DNA of 64,000 nucleotides from Hygrocybe punicea. Taxonomy: Eukaryota > Basidiomycota > Agaricomycetes > Agaricales > Hygrophoraceae. Position numbers and translations under genes: made by a program. The notes beneath the pieces are model-generated. The model had not been told where the DNA came from, searched no databases, and saw nothing but the letters and a program-made list of their open reading frames with translations. Positions 10,992-22,129 of this stretch are shown here, one piece after another (the first letter of the stretch is position 1; every line of letters begins with the position of its first letter). The stretch covers positions 5,997,400 to 6,061,399 of the forward strand of contig OY744470.1 in the NCBI GenBank assembly GCA_963556145.1, given 5' to 3'.

Positions 10992-13970
10992 GGAGGGTGT
11001 AGTGTTACCGCAACTATGACTAGTAGTCGACTAGTAGTCATAGTTGTAGTCGGTCATAGCTGAGTTGATAACCGACTCGACTATGACTATGACACCGACT
11101 ATGACTACGACTACCCGATTCGGTCAAGTCGATAGCTGGCGGCTAAGTCCGGACCACGTTTTTTTTTTCTTTCTTCAACAATCTCGTTCGTGACATGACC
11201 AAACGAAGTCGTCGCAAGGACAGCGACGATGGGTCCTCCAAGTCCTCGGGAAATGCCTCATCTCTGGCTACCTCATCATCTGAACTCCCTGCCCTTACGC
11301 GTGCCAAAAAGCAAGCCGCGATGAAGAAGGCCGAGCGTGCCAAGAAGAAGGCCAAGAAACGTCAACCATCTCCCGCTCCTACGCAGTCAGCAGCCCTGTC
11401 AGAGTCAGCAGCCCCGTCAGAGTCAGCAGCCCCATCTGCTACTGCCGCTACTGGGCCCAGTCAGCCCGCGTCCGTCAACGACCTCGTAGGCTCGGTCCGA
11501 TTCAAAACGGCTGCACACGATATCTGGCACTTCTTCACGAAGGGGAGTATCAAGGAGAAGATCCGAACGATATGTAAGGCCTGTCAGTGAGTGTCTTCCC
11601 CCTTTCTATTGATTTCTGTACACTAATTATCTACCTACAGGGCACGCCGATCCGCCGATCCGAAGTTCCTCGCCCTCAACATCAACTATACCTTTGCCCC
11701 TGCCACAGCTAACCCCAATCTCCGTGTCCACCTCGAGAAGTACCATGAGGACGAGTACGTCAAAGCCTGCAAGGAGAATGGCTGGTTGATGCAGTTGCCG
11801 AAGCGGAAGATCCGTGAGGAAACTGCTAGCCTCAGACAATCTACCCTCGACTCTAACCTTCAAGACATATCATCATCCGGCCGTCCCACCTTCACTCGTG
11901 CCGCCCTCCTTCACGCTTTGATCAACTTCGTCGTTGCGGATGATCAATCAATCAATGTCATTGAGTGTCGGGAGTTTCGAGATCTCCTCCTCCTCCTTCG
12001 TTCCGACCTTCAAGACAAAGACATCCCCCACCGCACCAAGTTGCGTGAGGCAATCATTGCAGCCTGGGAGTCCCACTTCAAGGCCCTGCGGCTCGAACTC
12101 GCCGACGCTGTAGGGAAGGTTAGCTTTACCGCGGACCTCTGGTCTGACAAGAATCTTCGCTCATACCTCTGCATTACCGCCCATTGGATTGCCTGCAACA
12201 AGCGCAGCAATCAGCTGGAACTCAAGACCGCACTGATCGCGTTTCACAACGTCACTGGCAAACATGATGGCGCCAACCTCGCCGCCATCATCCTGCAACT
12301 GCTTGACCGTGCCGGTATCACAACCCTCATTGGTTGGTTTACCCTCGACAACGCGAGCAACAATGACACCTTCGTTGTAGCGCTGGAAGGCCTCCTCAAG
12401 GCCCGCGACATCGATTTCTGTGCCGTTGAGAATCGGATCATGTGCTTCGCGCACATCATCAACATATGTTGCCAGCACCTCGTTGAAGGCTTCACCAACA
12501 CCGCACTCGTTGATCCCGTGGAGACCTTCGTTGCTGCGGACCGTCCGCATGAGCCTGGTGCTCAAACATTTGAGGAGGCCATCAAGCGTGACCCAATTGC
12601 ACTCGGTCGTGTAGTAGTTCGCAAAGTTCGATCTTCTGGTCAACGCCGTGAGCACTTCAAATCCATCATCATTGAGGGCAACAGCAGGGCCCACTTCACA
12701 CTTCCGGATGGCCGTGCGATAACGGTCCCTCTCCTACAACTACTTCGCGATGTCAAGACGAGGTGGGATTCAATCTACTACATGATCAATCGTCTTCGCA
12801 TTTTGCGGCCTGCCATCGATTCCTTCCTCGCAAGCCCTGTCAACAAGGATCTTCAAACGCTCCGTCTCACAGACGTTGAGTGGAATACCCTTCAGGACAT
12901 CGAGGCAATCCTAGCTGTGCCCCATGCAGCCCAACAAACAATGTCGAAGGAAACCACACCGATTCTGTCTGGCTCCATCCCAGCCTTTGAAATGTTCATG
13001 TCGTCTTGGGAGCAGCTCGCCGAGAAGATTCCCTGCCTCAAACCATTCATCGACGAAGGCCTGAAATGGGCGCTCAAATACTATGAGCGGATGGACCGAA
13101 CAGATGCCTACGTCGTCGCAATGATCATCAACCCGGCAGTCCGCACATCTTGGATCAAGAAACACTGGGCCGCAGACTGGTTCGAGAAAGCCGAAACCAC
13201 CTTCCTTGACCTCATGCAGCAGTACCGAGACAAATCCAAACCTGTAGCCCCCGATGAAGTCTTACCCACTAGGCCGGCCATCGCTTCCGTTGAGGCATGG
13301 CAAACACTTGACTCGCAATATGGCCTCGACGACATGTTCGAAACAGCCGAAGAATCAGGAGAGTTGGCAACGGTCAACGAAGAATACGAGTCCTATGTCA
13401 AAGGCCCACTCTCGAAGCCAGGGACGAACCTTCTTCAATTCTGGTCCATGTCCGATTCAACCTTGCCGACAATTTATTCTATTGCAATGGACTATCTACC
13501 TATTCAAGCGTCATCTGTCCCGAGTGAGCGTGTTTTCTCATCCAGTGCCGAGACTGACACACACAAACGCAACCGCATCCATCCCCTCCTCATGGAGGCC
13601 CTTCAAATGCTCAAATTCGGCCTCAAGAAATCTCGACTTGACTTCATGACTGGGTGGGCAGTCAATGAGGCCAGCATGATGGATGTAGAGGAGGAGGAGG
13701 TGGATTTGTTGGGTGCATTGTTTGAGGGGGACAAGGACCAAGCATTTGATGTGCTGATTGCAGCCATGGGTGAGGGAGATGACGGGGATATATAGATCGT
13801 TAGCATTTTTGTAGTGAGAACCCCGACTGAGCCGCGACTGAAGTTGACTGTAGTCGGTAGTCGTGACTACCGACTACAACTATATGAAATTGTAATGAAT
13901 AGTCTAGTTGAAGTCGCGACTTTCCTAGTCGACTATTGACTAGTCGAGTCGCGGCAACACTAGGAGGGTG
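10992..13970 (+). mobile_element. Complete hAT transposon with 8-bp TSD
   Basis: The element runs 11000-13962 (2963 bp). Its ends are inverted repeats starting TAGTGTTACCGCAACT on the left and TAGTGTTGCCGCGACT on the right. Perfect 8-bp duplications GGAGGGTG lie at 10992-10999 and 13963-13970, the length expected of hAT elements. Both termini are dense in GACTA/TAGTC words over 100-150 bp, a typical subterminal transposase-binding arrangement. The single gene inside is open from start to stop, so this copy may be autonomous. It landed in the composite Tnp2-type element. Confidence 0.92.
11195..13795 (+). CDS. hAT-family transposase with BED-type zinc finger
   Basis: Two exons, 11195-11586 and 11641-13795, joined by a 54-bp GT-AG intron, give about 848 residues without interruption. 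After a basic Lys/Arg-rich start, a BED-type finger spans the intron: DIWHFFTK, CKACQ, then LRVHLEKYHEDEY. The RNase H-like core shows FTADLWSDKN (first Asp), then TLDNASNN (second Asp). The C-terminal hAT dimerisation domain has SVPSERVFSSSAE and KRNRIHPLLMEALQMLKF. These are the conserved blocks of active hAT transposases, and no damaged motif is apparent. It binds the element's TIRs and cuts and pastes DNA in the nucleus. Confidence 0.93.
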
Positions 13971-14148
13971 TTGTGGTCAAGAATTTCCACAGAAAGTGAT
14001 TGCGGCAGATTCGGTGCGTGTGGTATATCCGCTGCATAGCGAATGTGCTATGGCAAGAAAATATTGGGTATGTTATCGGAGTCAAGGAAGGCGAATATAT
14101 GCGTACCGATTGTGCTGCAATCCCTACATCCCATGACTCCAAGGGTGG

Positions 14149-14355
14149 TCAGTTGGGTAGAGTAGTGGTTCGGGCGATCCTGCGAGTGGGGAGCGGAGTA
14201 TAGGTAGACAACGGATTCGGGTTGCAAGACACTGGGAGTAAAGTTGCAGGTAATTCCGGAGAGTCTTCAAGAAACGAGTTATGATGAGAATGAGAGCTAG
14301 GAAATGAGATCGGAGGGGAAGGGAAATGGTAGTGGTTGTTGGCGCTGCCTGACAT
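14149..14355 (-). CDS. Putative first exon of a minus-strand gene
   Basis: Starts with a good ATG at 14355 (MSGSANNHYHFPSPP) and encodes a Ser/Pro/His-rich, probably disordered 68-residue stretch. It diverges from the gene at 14405. It may be the original 5' exon of the YPxVRFW gene at 9364-10822, now separated from it by the hAT element. No clear splice donor was fixed, so the link is a hypothesis. Confidence 0.3.
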   Translation of the reverse strand: MSGSANNHYHFPSPPISFPSSHSHHNSFLEDSPELPATLLPVSCNPNPLSTYTPLPTRRIARTTTLPN

Positions 14356-14404
14356 GGTGGTACAGGATCAAGAGGCAGGTCGGAGTCGGACGAAAGTCAC
14401 TTGA

Positions 14405-14871
14405 ATGCATACCATGCCTGTACTCCTCGCGGATCGTGTTGTGCACATTCATCTCGACAATCTCACTCACAATTGGGACAAGTACACTGTTTCTTTCAAT
14501 GTGACCTCCCCGCCAATGGTAAGTAGCACAACACTCTTTCTCGTACAGGATAACTGACATTATGACCTCAGACTCTTGTTCTTGCTCTTCGCAAAGCCGG
14601 ACTGACTATTCTACAAGCTGGAACGACCCCCACTGAAGGGACCGAGCTTGTCAAGCAAGAGGAAGAAGAAAATGAACTCAAACCTTTTACTGGGAGTACA
14701 CATGTCTTGGCAGAGCCATCAGTTGTCCTATCCTACCGCCATGTACCCGGCTCTCAAGAAACTCATCCCAAGATTCATTCGTACTGTATTCGACCTGCTA
14801 GGCTAGACGAGGACTACAAAGAGGAGGATGAGAAAGAGAACATAGTACCGAACAAGCGCAGGAGAATGTAG
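14405..14871 (+). CDS. Small unrecognised protein within the Tnp2-type element
   Basis: Two exons, 14405-14518 and 14572-14871, with a 53-bp GTAAGT...CAG intron and matching phase, give 137 residues. The ATG follows an in-frame stop, which supports it as the start. The N-terminal part (LADRVVHIHLDNLTHNWDKY) is compact. The middle is acidic, and the end (KENIVPNKRRRM) is a basic cluster that could act as a nuclear signal. No domain is recognised. It lies between a divergent minus-strand exon and the convergent 3' end of the Tnp2 gene. Confidence 0.5.
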
Positions 14872-15685
14872 AGTAATCCCATTCATGTTGTATCAATCCC
14901 ATTCACATTCGTTTCTCATTTCGTTTCTCATTTCTTGTCACAATCAAATCACAATTAAATCGAGTCCATTCATAATACACGAGTAAAAAGAAAACTATTC
15001 GTCAAGGTCCTCTTCGATTCCACCCAACATCGCGACATCCAACCCAAGCTTTTCTCCAACAAAGAATAAATTGTTGTCATGAGGTAGAGGTACCATCGCG
15101 ACAACAGAGTGGATATCCGTCACATCAATCACTCGAAGTGCTTCTGCGCCTTGGTAACGACACGTCCAGAGTGTGTTGAAGCTTCGGCAGAGCAGTTCTT
15201 GGTCCGGTGGAGAATAGGTCGATTGTAGAGCTAATGTTTTTGTACGATTATGTACAGTAGCCTGGAAGAAGTACTGCACTTCACCGTATTGGAGAATATC
15301 ATTAGTTGAGAACTTGACCAATAAAAAATGAGTACAACCATGCAGTCAATGGAGTTGATAAGACTTACCCAAATATTGCGAGACATCCGCAGCTTTTCGA
15401 GAGGCTTTTTTTTCTCTTTCCATGCAGATCTTGCGATTTGGCCAGTGGGAAGCCAAAGTCGGGCCCAACGGAATACACGAGGTGCCCAATCTGCGAGGTC
15501 TCCTCCAACTTGGTCATGCATATATTCACGGATGGCAGCTGCGGCGGGCCCATGGATCGTCTGCATTGTTCGATCTCTTGCACGTAGTAGAACGTATCCA
15601 TCGCCTAGATCGATTGATCCATGGGGATTCTCCTTCTTGGGTTCGAGTGTTGGAATCATTGCTTTGAGAGCGTTCACTTGGGCGC

Positions 15686-15843
15686 TGGAGAGGTACCGAG
15701 GTACCTCTCCGGGGGCTCACGCAGGACTCGAGGTGGAAGTCGACTGGATAGGATAGGAATGGACTGACTACTACATCGGGAAGGCTACTAACTAGGTCAA
15801 CCGTGGGAGCCTGGTCACGTGACTGGCAGGTCCCACTACTCCA
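15686..15843 (-). repeat. LTR copy (left)
   Basis: 158 bp, TG...CA ends. It contains an 11-bp inverted repeat GGAGAGGTACC/GGTACCTCTCC separated by 2 nt near its left end. It matches 17539-17696 at a constant offset of 1853. Confidence 0.85.
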
Positions 15844-16439
15844 AGTGCCCCTTTTCCTCATGGCGACGCCCTCGTCGCCAACTGCTACAGAAAAGAACAC
15901 GAAACAAACAAAACTGACCAAAAAACTCTCAAGCCACAACTCCCAGTCCCTCAGAATGCCTCGAATCAAGGCCGGGGCCTTATATCATGAAGCGGGAAGT
16001 CGTCCTCGCGCAGGGGGCGGTAGATGACCAGACTATACAAGACTCTCCTCAAACTCAATACTCTTCGAATGCCTCCCTCGCAAGGGTTCGGGCTCACAAC
16101 ACAAGGCCAAAGATCCCTCGAATCGTCCTAGCAAGTACTTAGCGCAGTGTGAAGGTTCAGGTGGTCCAAAATATAACTGTATTGGCGGAGATCGGGTAAA
16201 CGGGTGCATGAACGTAGTGTAGTGACGGCGTGCAGGTAGACTGTGATTGACATCCAGTATCGGGGGAACGGGGGACGAGGCTATAATAAAAGCTATAATA
16301 CTGACGGGGCATAGGGTTGTACTTAACAAGGGCATGGTATCCCGACGCGGAGGGGGTTGGCGTATCACGCGAAGAGATCGGGGTGGCTCGTCCAGGTCGA
16401 GAACGATGCCGCAGGGAGCTGAATGAGGGTTCGCGGGGC

Positions 16440-17300
16440 CAGGTAGGGTGTTAGGAACTGGCCGGGGGGTGGTGACGTGGCGCGCGGCGCGGGTGTCTGA
16501 AAACGACGGCGGGGGCTCGTTTGGCGCAATGGAGATGAACGGGGGGTCCTGGCCGGTGGAACGAGGGCACGGGTGGTCGAATGGGTCCGTGTGGGGCTGG
16601 GGTACACGAAAGAACGGGAGTCCAACGGGTGGGCGCGACGGATCCGTGGTGCGACCAAAACGGCGGTGGGGGCTCGTTCGGGGCGTTAACGAGACGCAGG
16701 GTGTTCTGGGGGGTGGGCCGCGAGTTTGGTGAGTTGGTCTGGGCCGGTTGTGCTGGCAGAACGGGGCCGCGCGATGGTGACGTGGCGCGTGGCTTGGGTG
16801 TCCGAGAACGACGGTGGGGGCTCGTCTGGGGCAAACGGGGGGCAACGGGGGGCCCTGGTGGATGGAACGAGGGCGCGGGGGATTGAACGAACGTGGGTTG
16901 GGAACGGGACATACGAAAAGCGGGGGGTTGAGGGTGATGACGTGGCAGGCGCTTGGGCATCCGAAATGGATGGCGACGGGTTCGTTTGGGGCAGAACGGG
17001 GTGTTGGGTCGTCGAGCGTGCGTCCTGGGGCTTGGATGGATACGCGTGGGTTGGGGTACACGAAGAAGCGGGGGTCCAACGTTGGTGACGTGGCGGATCC
17101 GTGTGTAACCAAAAAGGTCTGCGACCGTGGATTCGGGGTGGCGTAGGGGAGCGCGCGGCTCCGGTACGTCAAACGGGGGTCCGTGGGGTCGGATGAGCCT
17201 GCCTGGGGCTAGGAATGACGAAAGAAAACAACAATGAAATGAAAAAACGGGGGGGTCGCAAATGTGACGTGGCCTGCCGCTTGGGTGTTGAGAAGGGTCG
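16440..17300. repeat. Degenerate ~160-bp GC-rich tandem repeat inside the LTR element
   Basis: A block of the form TGACGTGGC...GGGTGTCNGA...CGACGGNGGGGGCTCG recurs near 16471, 16633, 16776, 16936, 17086 and 17260. Long overlapping ORFs on both strands here (up to 379 codons) arise from the G/C skew and repetition, not from a protein family. Confidence 0.65.
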
Positions 17301-17538
17301 CGGGCGTGTTTTTGGATCAACGCGGGGCAACGCGGGGCCCTATTGGGTTGGACATGTGCACCGGGGTAACTGGGTGTTGTACGGCCGTGAATGAAGAGAA
17401 GATGCGTGGCTGCGCGGCAGTGGGTGGTGAGGCCGTAAAGAATCGTCTCGCGAGAAAATCCAGCAAAGAAAGGCAAAAGAGGAGAAAATCCCAAAAAAGA
17501 AAGGCATCAGTGAGTCGAAGACACTCTCATCACCACGA

Positions 17539-17696
17539 TGGAGAGGTACCGAGGTACCTCTCCGGGGGCTCACGCAGGACTCGAGGTGGAAGTCGACTGG
17601 ATAGGATAGGAATGGACTGACTACTACATCGGGAAGGCTACTAACTAGGTCAACCGTGGGAGCCTGGTCACGTGACTGGCAGGTCCCACTACTCCA
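17539..17696 (-). repeat. LTR copy (right)
   Basis: Second 158-bp copy, with the same TG...CA ends and the same GGTACC-centred hairpin. It is followed by the GCGC target duplication. Confidence 0.85.
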
Positions 17697-18959
17697 GCGC
17701 GACGAAGCCCACGTTGTGCCAGATTTGTGTAAGGCTGTGAGGGCTGTTTCATTTCTTCGGTAAGGTTTCCGATGGTTCGTTCAATCATCCACTGTGTGTA
17801 GTAACACCCAGGTCTGAGTCGAGTTACTTCGGGTGCAAGATGGAGGAGGGCATGAAGGGCAGGCCGGCAGAAATGAATGCGCTCTTGCTTTCGCTGATAA
17901 TAAAGTTCTTTGAATTCTCAAACATATTCGACCAGGAGCTGGTGTGCTTGCTTGAGTTCATCGCGTGTGATTCTGCGCTGGTGAAGTGTTCGAATGGCAG
18001 AGACAAATTTACAGTAGTGGAAGAAGTATTGGTCAGGAAGAACACCGTAAAACAATCTAGGACCTAGAACAAACATGTATGTGAGATATTCCCATGCCTT
18101 GTAGCCGCTCGAGATTTTTTCGGCAGGATTTCGAGGAGGTACATCGAAAGAGCCTGGGAGATATGGTGTAGCCTGGGCAACGGTGGTGCCATGTTCAATT
18201 CATGTGTCACCACGCAGGACAGCCCAATCCCATGTTGCTATGTCGTCTGGATTCTTGCAGGGTATCTTTCCACGCCAAAGAGAGAGATTCAAGTCAGTGT
18301 TGTTGAATGCGACGAGGTGCATGAGATCGTGGCCATAGCAGACTGGAACGGGTATCATACGAGGTGAGTGAAGACCACTGAGGATACTCGGTCTGACGAT
18401 CCCAGTTGCTTTGCGGCGATCTTTATATCGAGACAGGTTCGGAGAGGCGGTGACATAGTTCACATTGTGGAGATATTCGTTGTCAGGCCGAACAGGCATT
18501 TGGTTGAAGGGATAATCGTCATGGTCAGATCCAGGTAGGACAAAGTTGTGAGGCTTGAGATGAGCCGGGTAGTAAGTATTCTCGTGAGGAGCTCGACGTC
18601 CAGGATGGGGACAGTATGTTCTGCATGAATAATAACCCTGGTGACCGACAAGGCCAGTTAAATGAGTGAGGCCGGGACCATCAGCGGCGCCGATAGCAAA
18701 GAATGGCCGGGAAAGGTGTTCCGTCTCATCGAAACTATCCCAAACTCGGAACCCTTCTTTTTGCAGGGCTGAGAGATGGTGGAGGCCCAGGTACATGAAT
18801 GAATCGTAATTTTGGGGCGGGTTGGGTCCGGGGATAAATCCACCAGGTGCGACCCCTTTTGTTTTGTATCGAAAATCGGGAGGCAAGTCAGTAGACCCAG
18901 TCGTTTTGGTTAACCCGATCGCAGATATAGTTGCAAAAGGTAGGTACACATAGCGCAGT

Positions 18960-20400
18960 TGCTTGCTGGGGGGGTAGGTTAACCCAAAAGACAGCTCTTG
19001 CTGGGGAAATGTGGTGTGGTAGGTTGACCCAGGTACAGATCTTGCTGGTCAAGGGCGCCTGGGTGGGTCAACCCGGTGTCAGCTCTGCCATGGGGTAGGT
19101 TAACCCAGGGCAGCTATTCCAGGATGGATGGGTTGACCCAGGTCCAGCTGTTCAAGCCATGTGGGTTTACCTGGCTTCAGTTATTGCTGCAGCACTGGGT
19201 TGACCCTAGACCAGTTCTTGCTGCACACTGGGGTTGACCTGGACCCAGCTGTTGCTGCGGCATTGGGTTGACCAGGGCCCAGCACATGCTGGAGGGGGTG
19301 ACTGGGGTCCAGCAATTGCTGGGTTGACCTGGCCCCAGCTCTTGCTGCAGGATTGGGTCAACCCAGGTCCAGCTCTTGTTGCAGCATCGGGTCAACCCAG
19401 GTCCAGCTCTTACTGCTGCACCGGGTGGACCCAGGGCCAGCTTTTGCTGCAGCACTGGGTCAACCCAGGGCCAGCTATTGCTGGAGCATTGGGTTGACCT
19501 GGTCCCAGCTCTTGCTGCAGCACTGGGTTGACCCAGGTCCAGCACCTCCTGCAGGGCTTGGGTTGACCAGGGTCCAGCTATTGATGCAGCACTTGGTTGA
19601 CCCAGGTCCAGCAATTACTGTGGCATTGGGTTGACCTGGTCCCAGCTCTTGCTGCAGCACTGGGTTGACCCGGGTCCAGCACTTCCTGCAGGGCTTGGGT
19701 TGACCGGGGTCCAGCTATTGCTGCAGCATTTGGTTGACCCTGGCCCAGCACTTGCTGCAGGGTAGGTTGACCTGGTCCCAGCTCTTGCTGCAGCACTGGG
19801 TTGACCCAGGTCCAGCACTTCCTGCAGGGCTTGGGTTGACCGGGTCCAGCTATTTCTGCAGCACTGGGTTGACCCTGGCCCAGCACTTGCTGCAGGGTAG
19901 GTTGACCAGGGTCCAGCTATTGCTGCAGCACTGGGTTGACCAGGGTCCAGCACTTGCTGCAGGGCTTGGGTTGACCAGGGTCCAGCTATTGCTGCTGCAC
20001 TAAGTTGACCCTGGCCCAGCACTTGCTGCAGGGTAGGTTGACTGGGGTCCAGCTATTGCTGCAGCACTTGGTTGACCCAGGTCCAGCAATTACTGCAGCA
20101 TTGGGTTGACCTGGTCCCAGCTCTTGCTGCAGCACTGGGTTGACCAGGGTCCAGCTATTGCTGCAGGGTAGGTTGACTGGGGTCCAGCCCGTTCTGTAGT
20201 GTTGGGTTGATCCTGGACCCACCCAATCAGCAGGATTGGGTTCACCACGGCCTGGCTATTGCTCCAGCACTGGGTTGCCATGCTCAGCTCTTGCTGCAGA
20301 ATTGGGTTGACCCTGGCCTAGCTCTCGCTGCAGGATTGGGTTGACCAGAATCCAGCTCTTGCTGCCATGTGGGCTCATGTTGGTCCACAGGCTTGAGCCA
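18960..20400. repeat. 34-35-bp minisatellite, left foldback arm
   Basis: The unit is about ctgcagcactgggttgaccc plus aggtccagctattg, repeated dozens of times with small variants. The open frames it produces (QPSAAxIAGP, STQ, CCSNSW) are repeat translations, not genes. Confidence 0.85.
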
Positions 20401-20985
20401 CACCTCACTCTGCCTGCAATTATTTCATGTTCACAACATTGACAGCGCCCACACCAGCACAAGCCAATATTTATTCAGAAACTGCCATATAAAGTAATCA
20501 AAATATTTCAATCTGTCAATCTGTACATGACATAAATCTACCCTTTAATATAATTTGAATGCACTTATTAAAAGCACAGGGAATAGCCAAATTATACAAT
20601 TGTTATTTTGACAATGCACAATCTCTTACTTTTCTATCAGCTATCACCCATTACAGGAGCTACTTACTCCCAATGACAGTCTGTGGCAAAATCCCACTTG
20701 GAATATTGTGCTTTTCTATTTAATATTGCTCAAGTCCATTGGAACCAATATATATAACCACTATTACTTATTGCTATTTGCATATATATACAATGACCTT
20801 TTTGAAAAATAAATCTTTTAAAGAAGGAGGTCCTAGTAAAATGATAACTTGTGAAATACTGCACCAAATTGCATAGTTTGAGAGGGACAGTTTGTCTATG
20901 TCCTAAGGGCCACTGTTCCCTCCATTTACAATTTCAAAATATGTGTTATATAGAAAGTTATAGGGGAATTGTTGAATTGAGTCAT

Positions 20986-21387
20986 TGTAACTTGTATGAT
21001 GAATATCTGTACAAGAAATGCTTGGATTGACATGGTTGTAGAGGGAAAGTTGTTCTATTTTTCAAGGGCTACAAGGACCCATACCGTGTTTTTCCATATT
21101 TCGAAAGTTTGAAGGTGAATTACACAAAAATGACCTNNNNNNNNNNNNNNNNNNNNNNNNNNNNNNNNNNNNNNNNNNNNNNNNNNNNNNNNNNNNNNNN
21201 NNNNNNNNNNNNNNNNNNNNNNNNNNNNNNNNNNNNTGTAACTTGTATGATGAATATCTGTACAAGAAATGCTTGGATTGACATGGTTGTAGAGGGAAAG
21301 TTGTTCTATTTTTCAAGGGCTACAAGGACCCATACCGTGTTTTTCCATATTTCGAAAGTTTGAAGGTGAATTACACAAAAATGACCT
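20986..21387. other. Assembly gap with identical 151-bp flanks
   Basis: A run of 100 N (21137-21236) lies between 20986-21136 and 21237-21387, which are the same 151 bp in the same orientation. The parsimonious reading is two contigs that overlap by 151 bp but were scaffolded with a fixed-size gap. The true palindrome would then be 251 bp shorter. Confidence 0.85.
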
Positions 21388-22129
21388 CTGTATAAATAAC
21401 ATTACAATAATCCAAAATATGGAAAAACATGGTATGGGTTCTTGTAGCCCTTGAAAAATAGAACAACTTTCCCTCTACAACCATGTCAATCCAAGCATTT
21501 CTTGTACAGATATTCATCATACAAGTTACAATGACTCAATTCAACAATTCCCCTATAACTTTCTATATAACACATATTTTGAAATTGTAAATGGAGGGAA
21601 CAGTGGCCCTTAGGACATAGACAAACTGTCCCTCTCAAACTATGCAATTTGGTGCAGTATTTCACAAGTTATCATTTTACTAGGACCTCCTTCTTTAAAA
21701 GATTTATTTTTCAAAAAGGTCATTGTATATATATGCAAATAGCAATAAGTAATAGTGGTTATATATATTGGTTCCAATGGACTTGAGCAATATTAAATAG
21801 AAAAGCACAATATTCCAAGTGGGATTTTGCCACAGACTGTCATTGGGAGTAAGTAGCTCCTGTAATGGGTGATAGCTGATAGAAAAGTAAGAGATTGTGC
21901 ATTGTCAAAATAACAATTGTATAATTTGGCTATTCCCTGTGCTTTTAATAAGTGCATTCAAATTATATTAAAGGGTAGATTTATGTCATGTACAGATTGA
22001 CAGATTGAAATATTTTGATTACTTTATATGGCAGTTTCTGAATAAATATTGGCTTGTGCTGGTGTGGGCGCTGTCAATGTTGTGAACATGAAATAATTGC
22101 AGGCAGAGTGAGGTGTGGCTCAAGCCTGT

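Larger units (their letters stand above)
15686..17696 (-). mobile_element. Small non-autonomous LTR element (TRIM/LARD-like)
   Basis: Two identical-looking 158-bp direct repeats (15686-15843 and 17539-17696) start TG and end CA. They are flanked by GCGC on both sides (15682-15685 and 17697-17700), a 4-bp target duplication. Read on the minus strand, a TGG-starting primer site lies 3 nt after the 5' LTR, and a purine tract (AGGAAAAGGGG) precedes the 3' LTR. The interior holds no gag or pol. It is a GC-rich degenerate minisatellite. The element sits within the Tnp2 coding sequence. Confidence 0.8.

Noticed and set aside
16033..17494. Pro/Arg-rich minus-strand ORFs of 347-379 codons
   Set aside because: They lie inside the GC-rich ~160-bp tandem repeat of the small LTR element. 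Comparable ORFs occur on the plus strand, and composition explains them.
15000..18950. KDZ-type transposase
   Set aside because: I first read the C-terminal GSIDLGDGYVLLRARD block as KDZ-associated. The core motifs (SRPFFAIGAADGPGL, LVGHQG) place it in Tnp2/Transposase_21.
19177..20022. Overlapping ORFs of up to 135 codons with QPSAAxIAGP-type repeats
   Set aside because: They are translations of the 34-35-bp minisatellite, present in several frames and mirrored on the other arm. There is no independent start, intron or domain.
21062..21363. ORFs crossing the N run
   Set aside because: Open only because of 100 undetermined bases.
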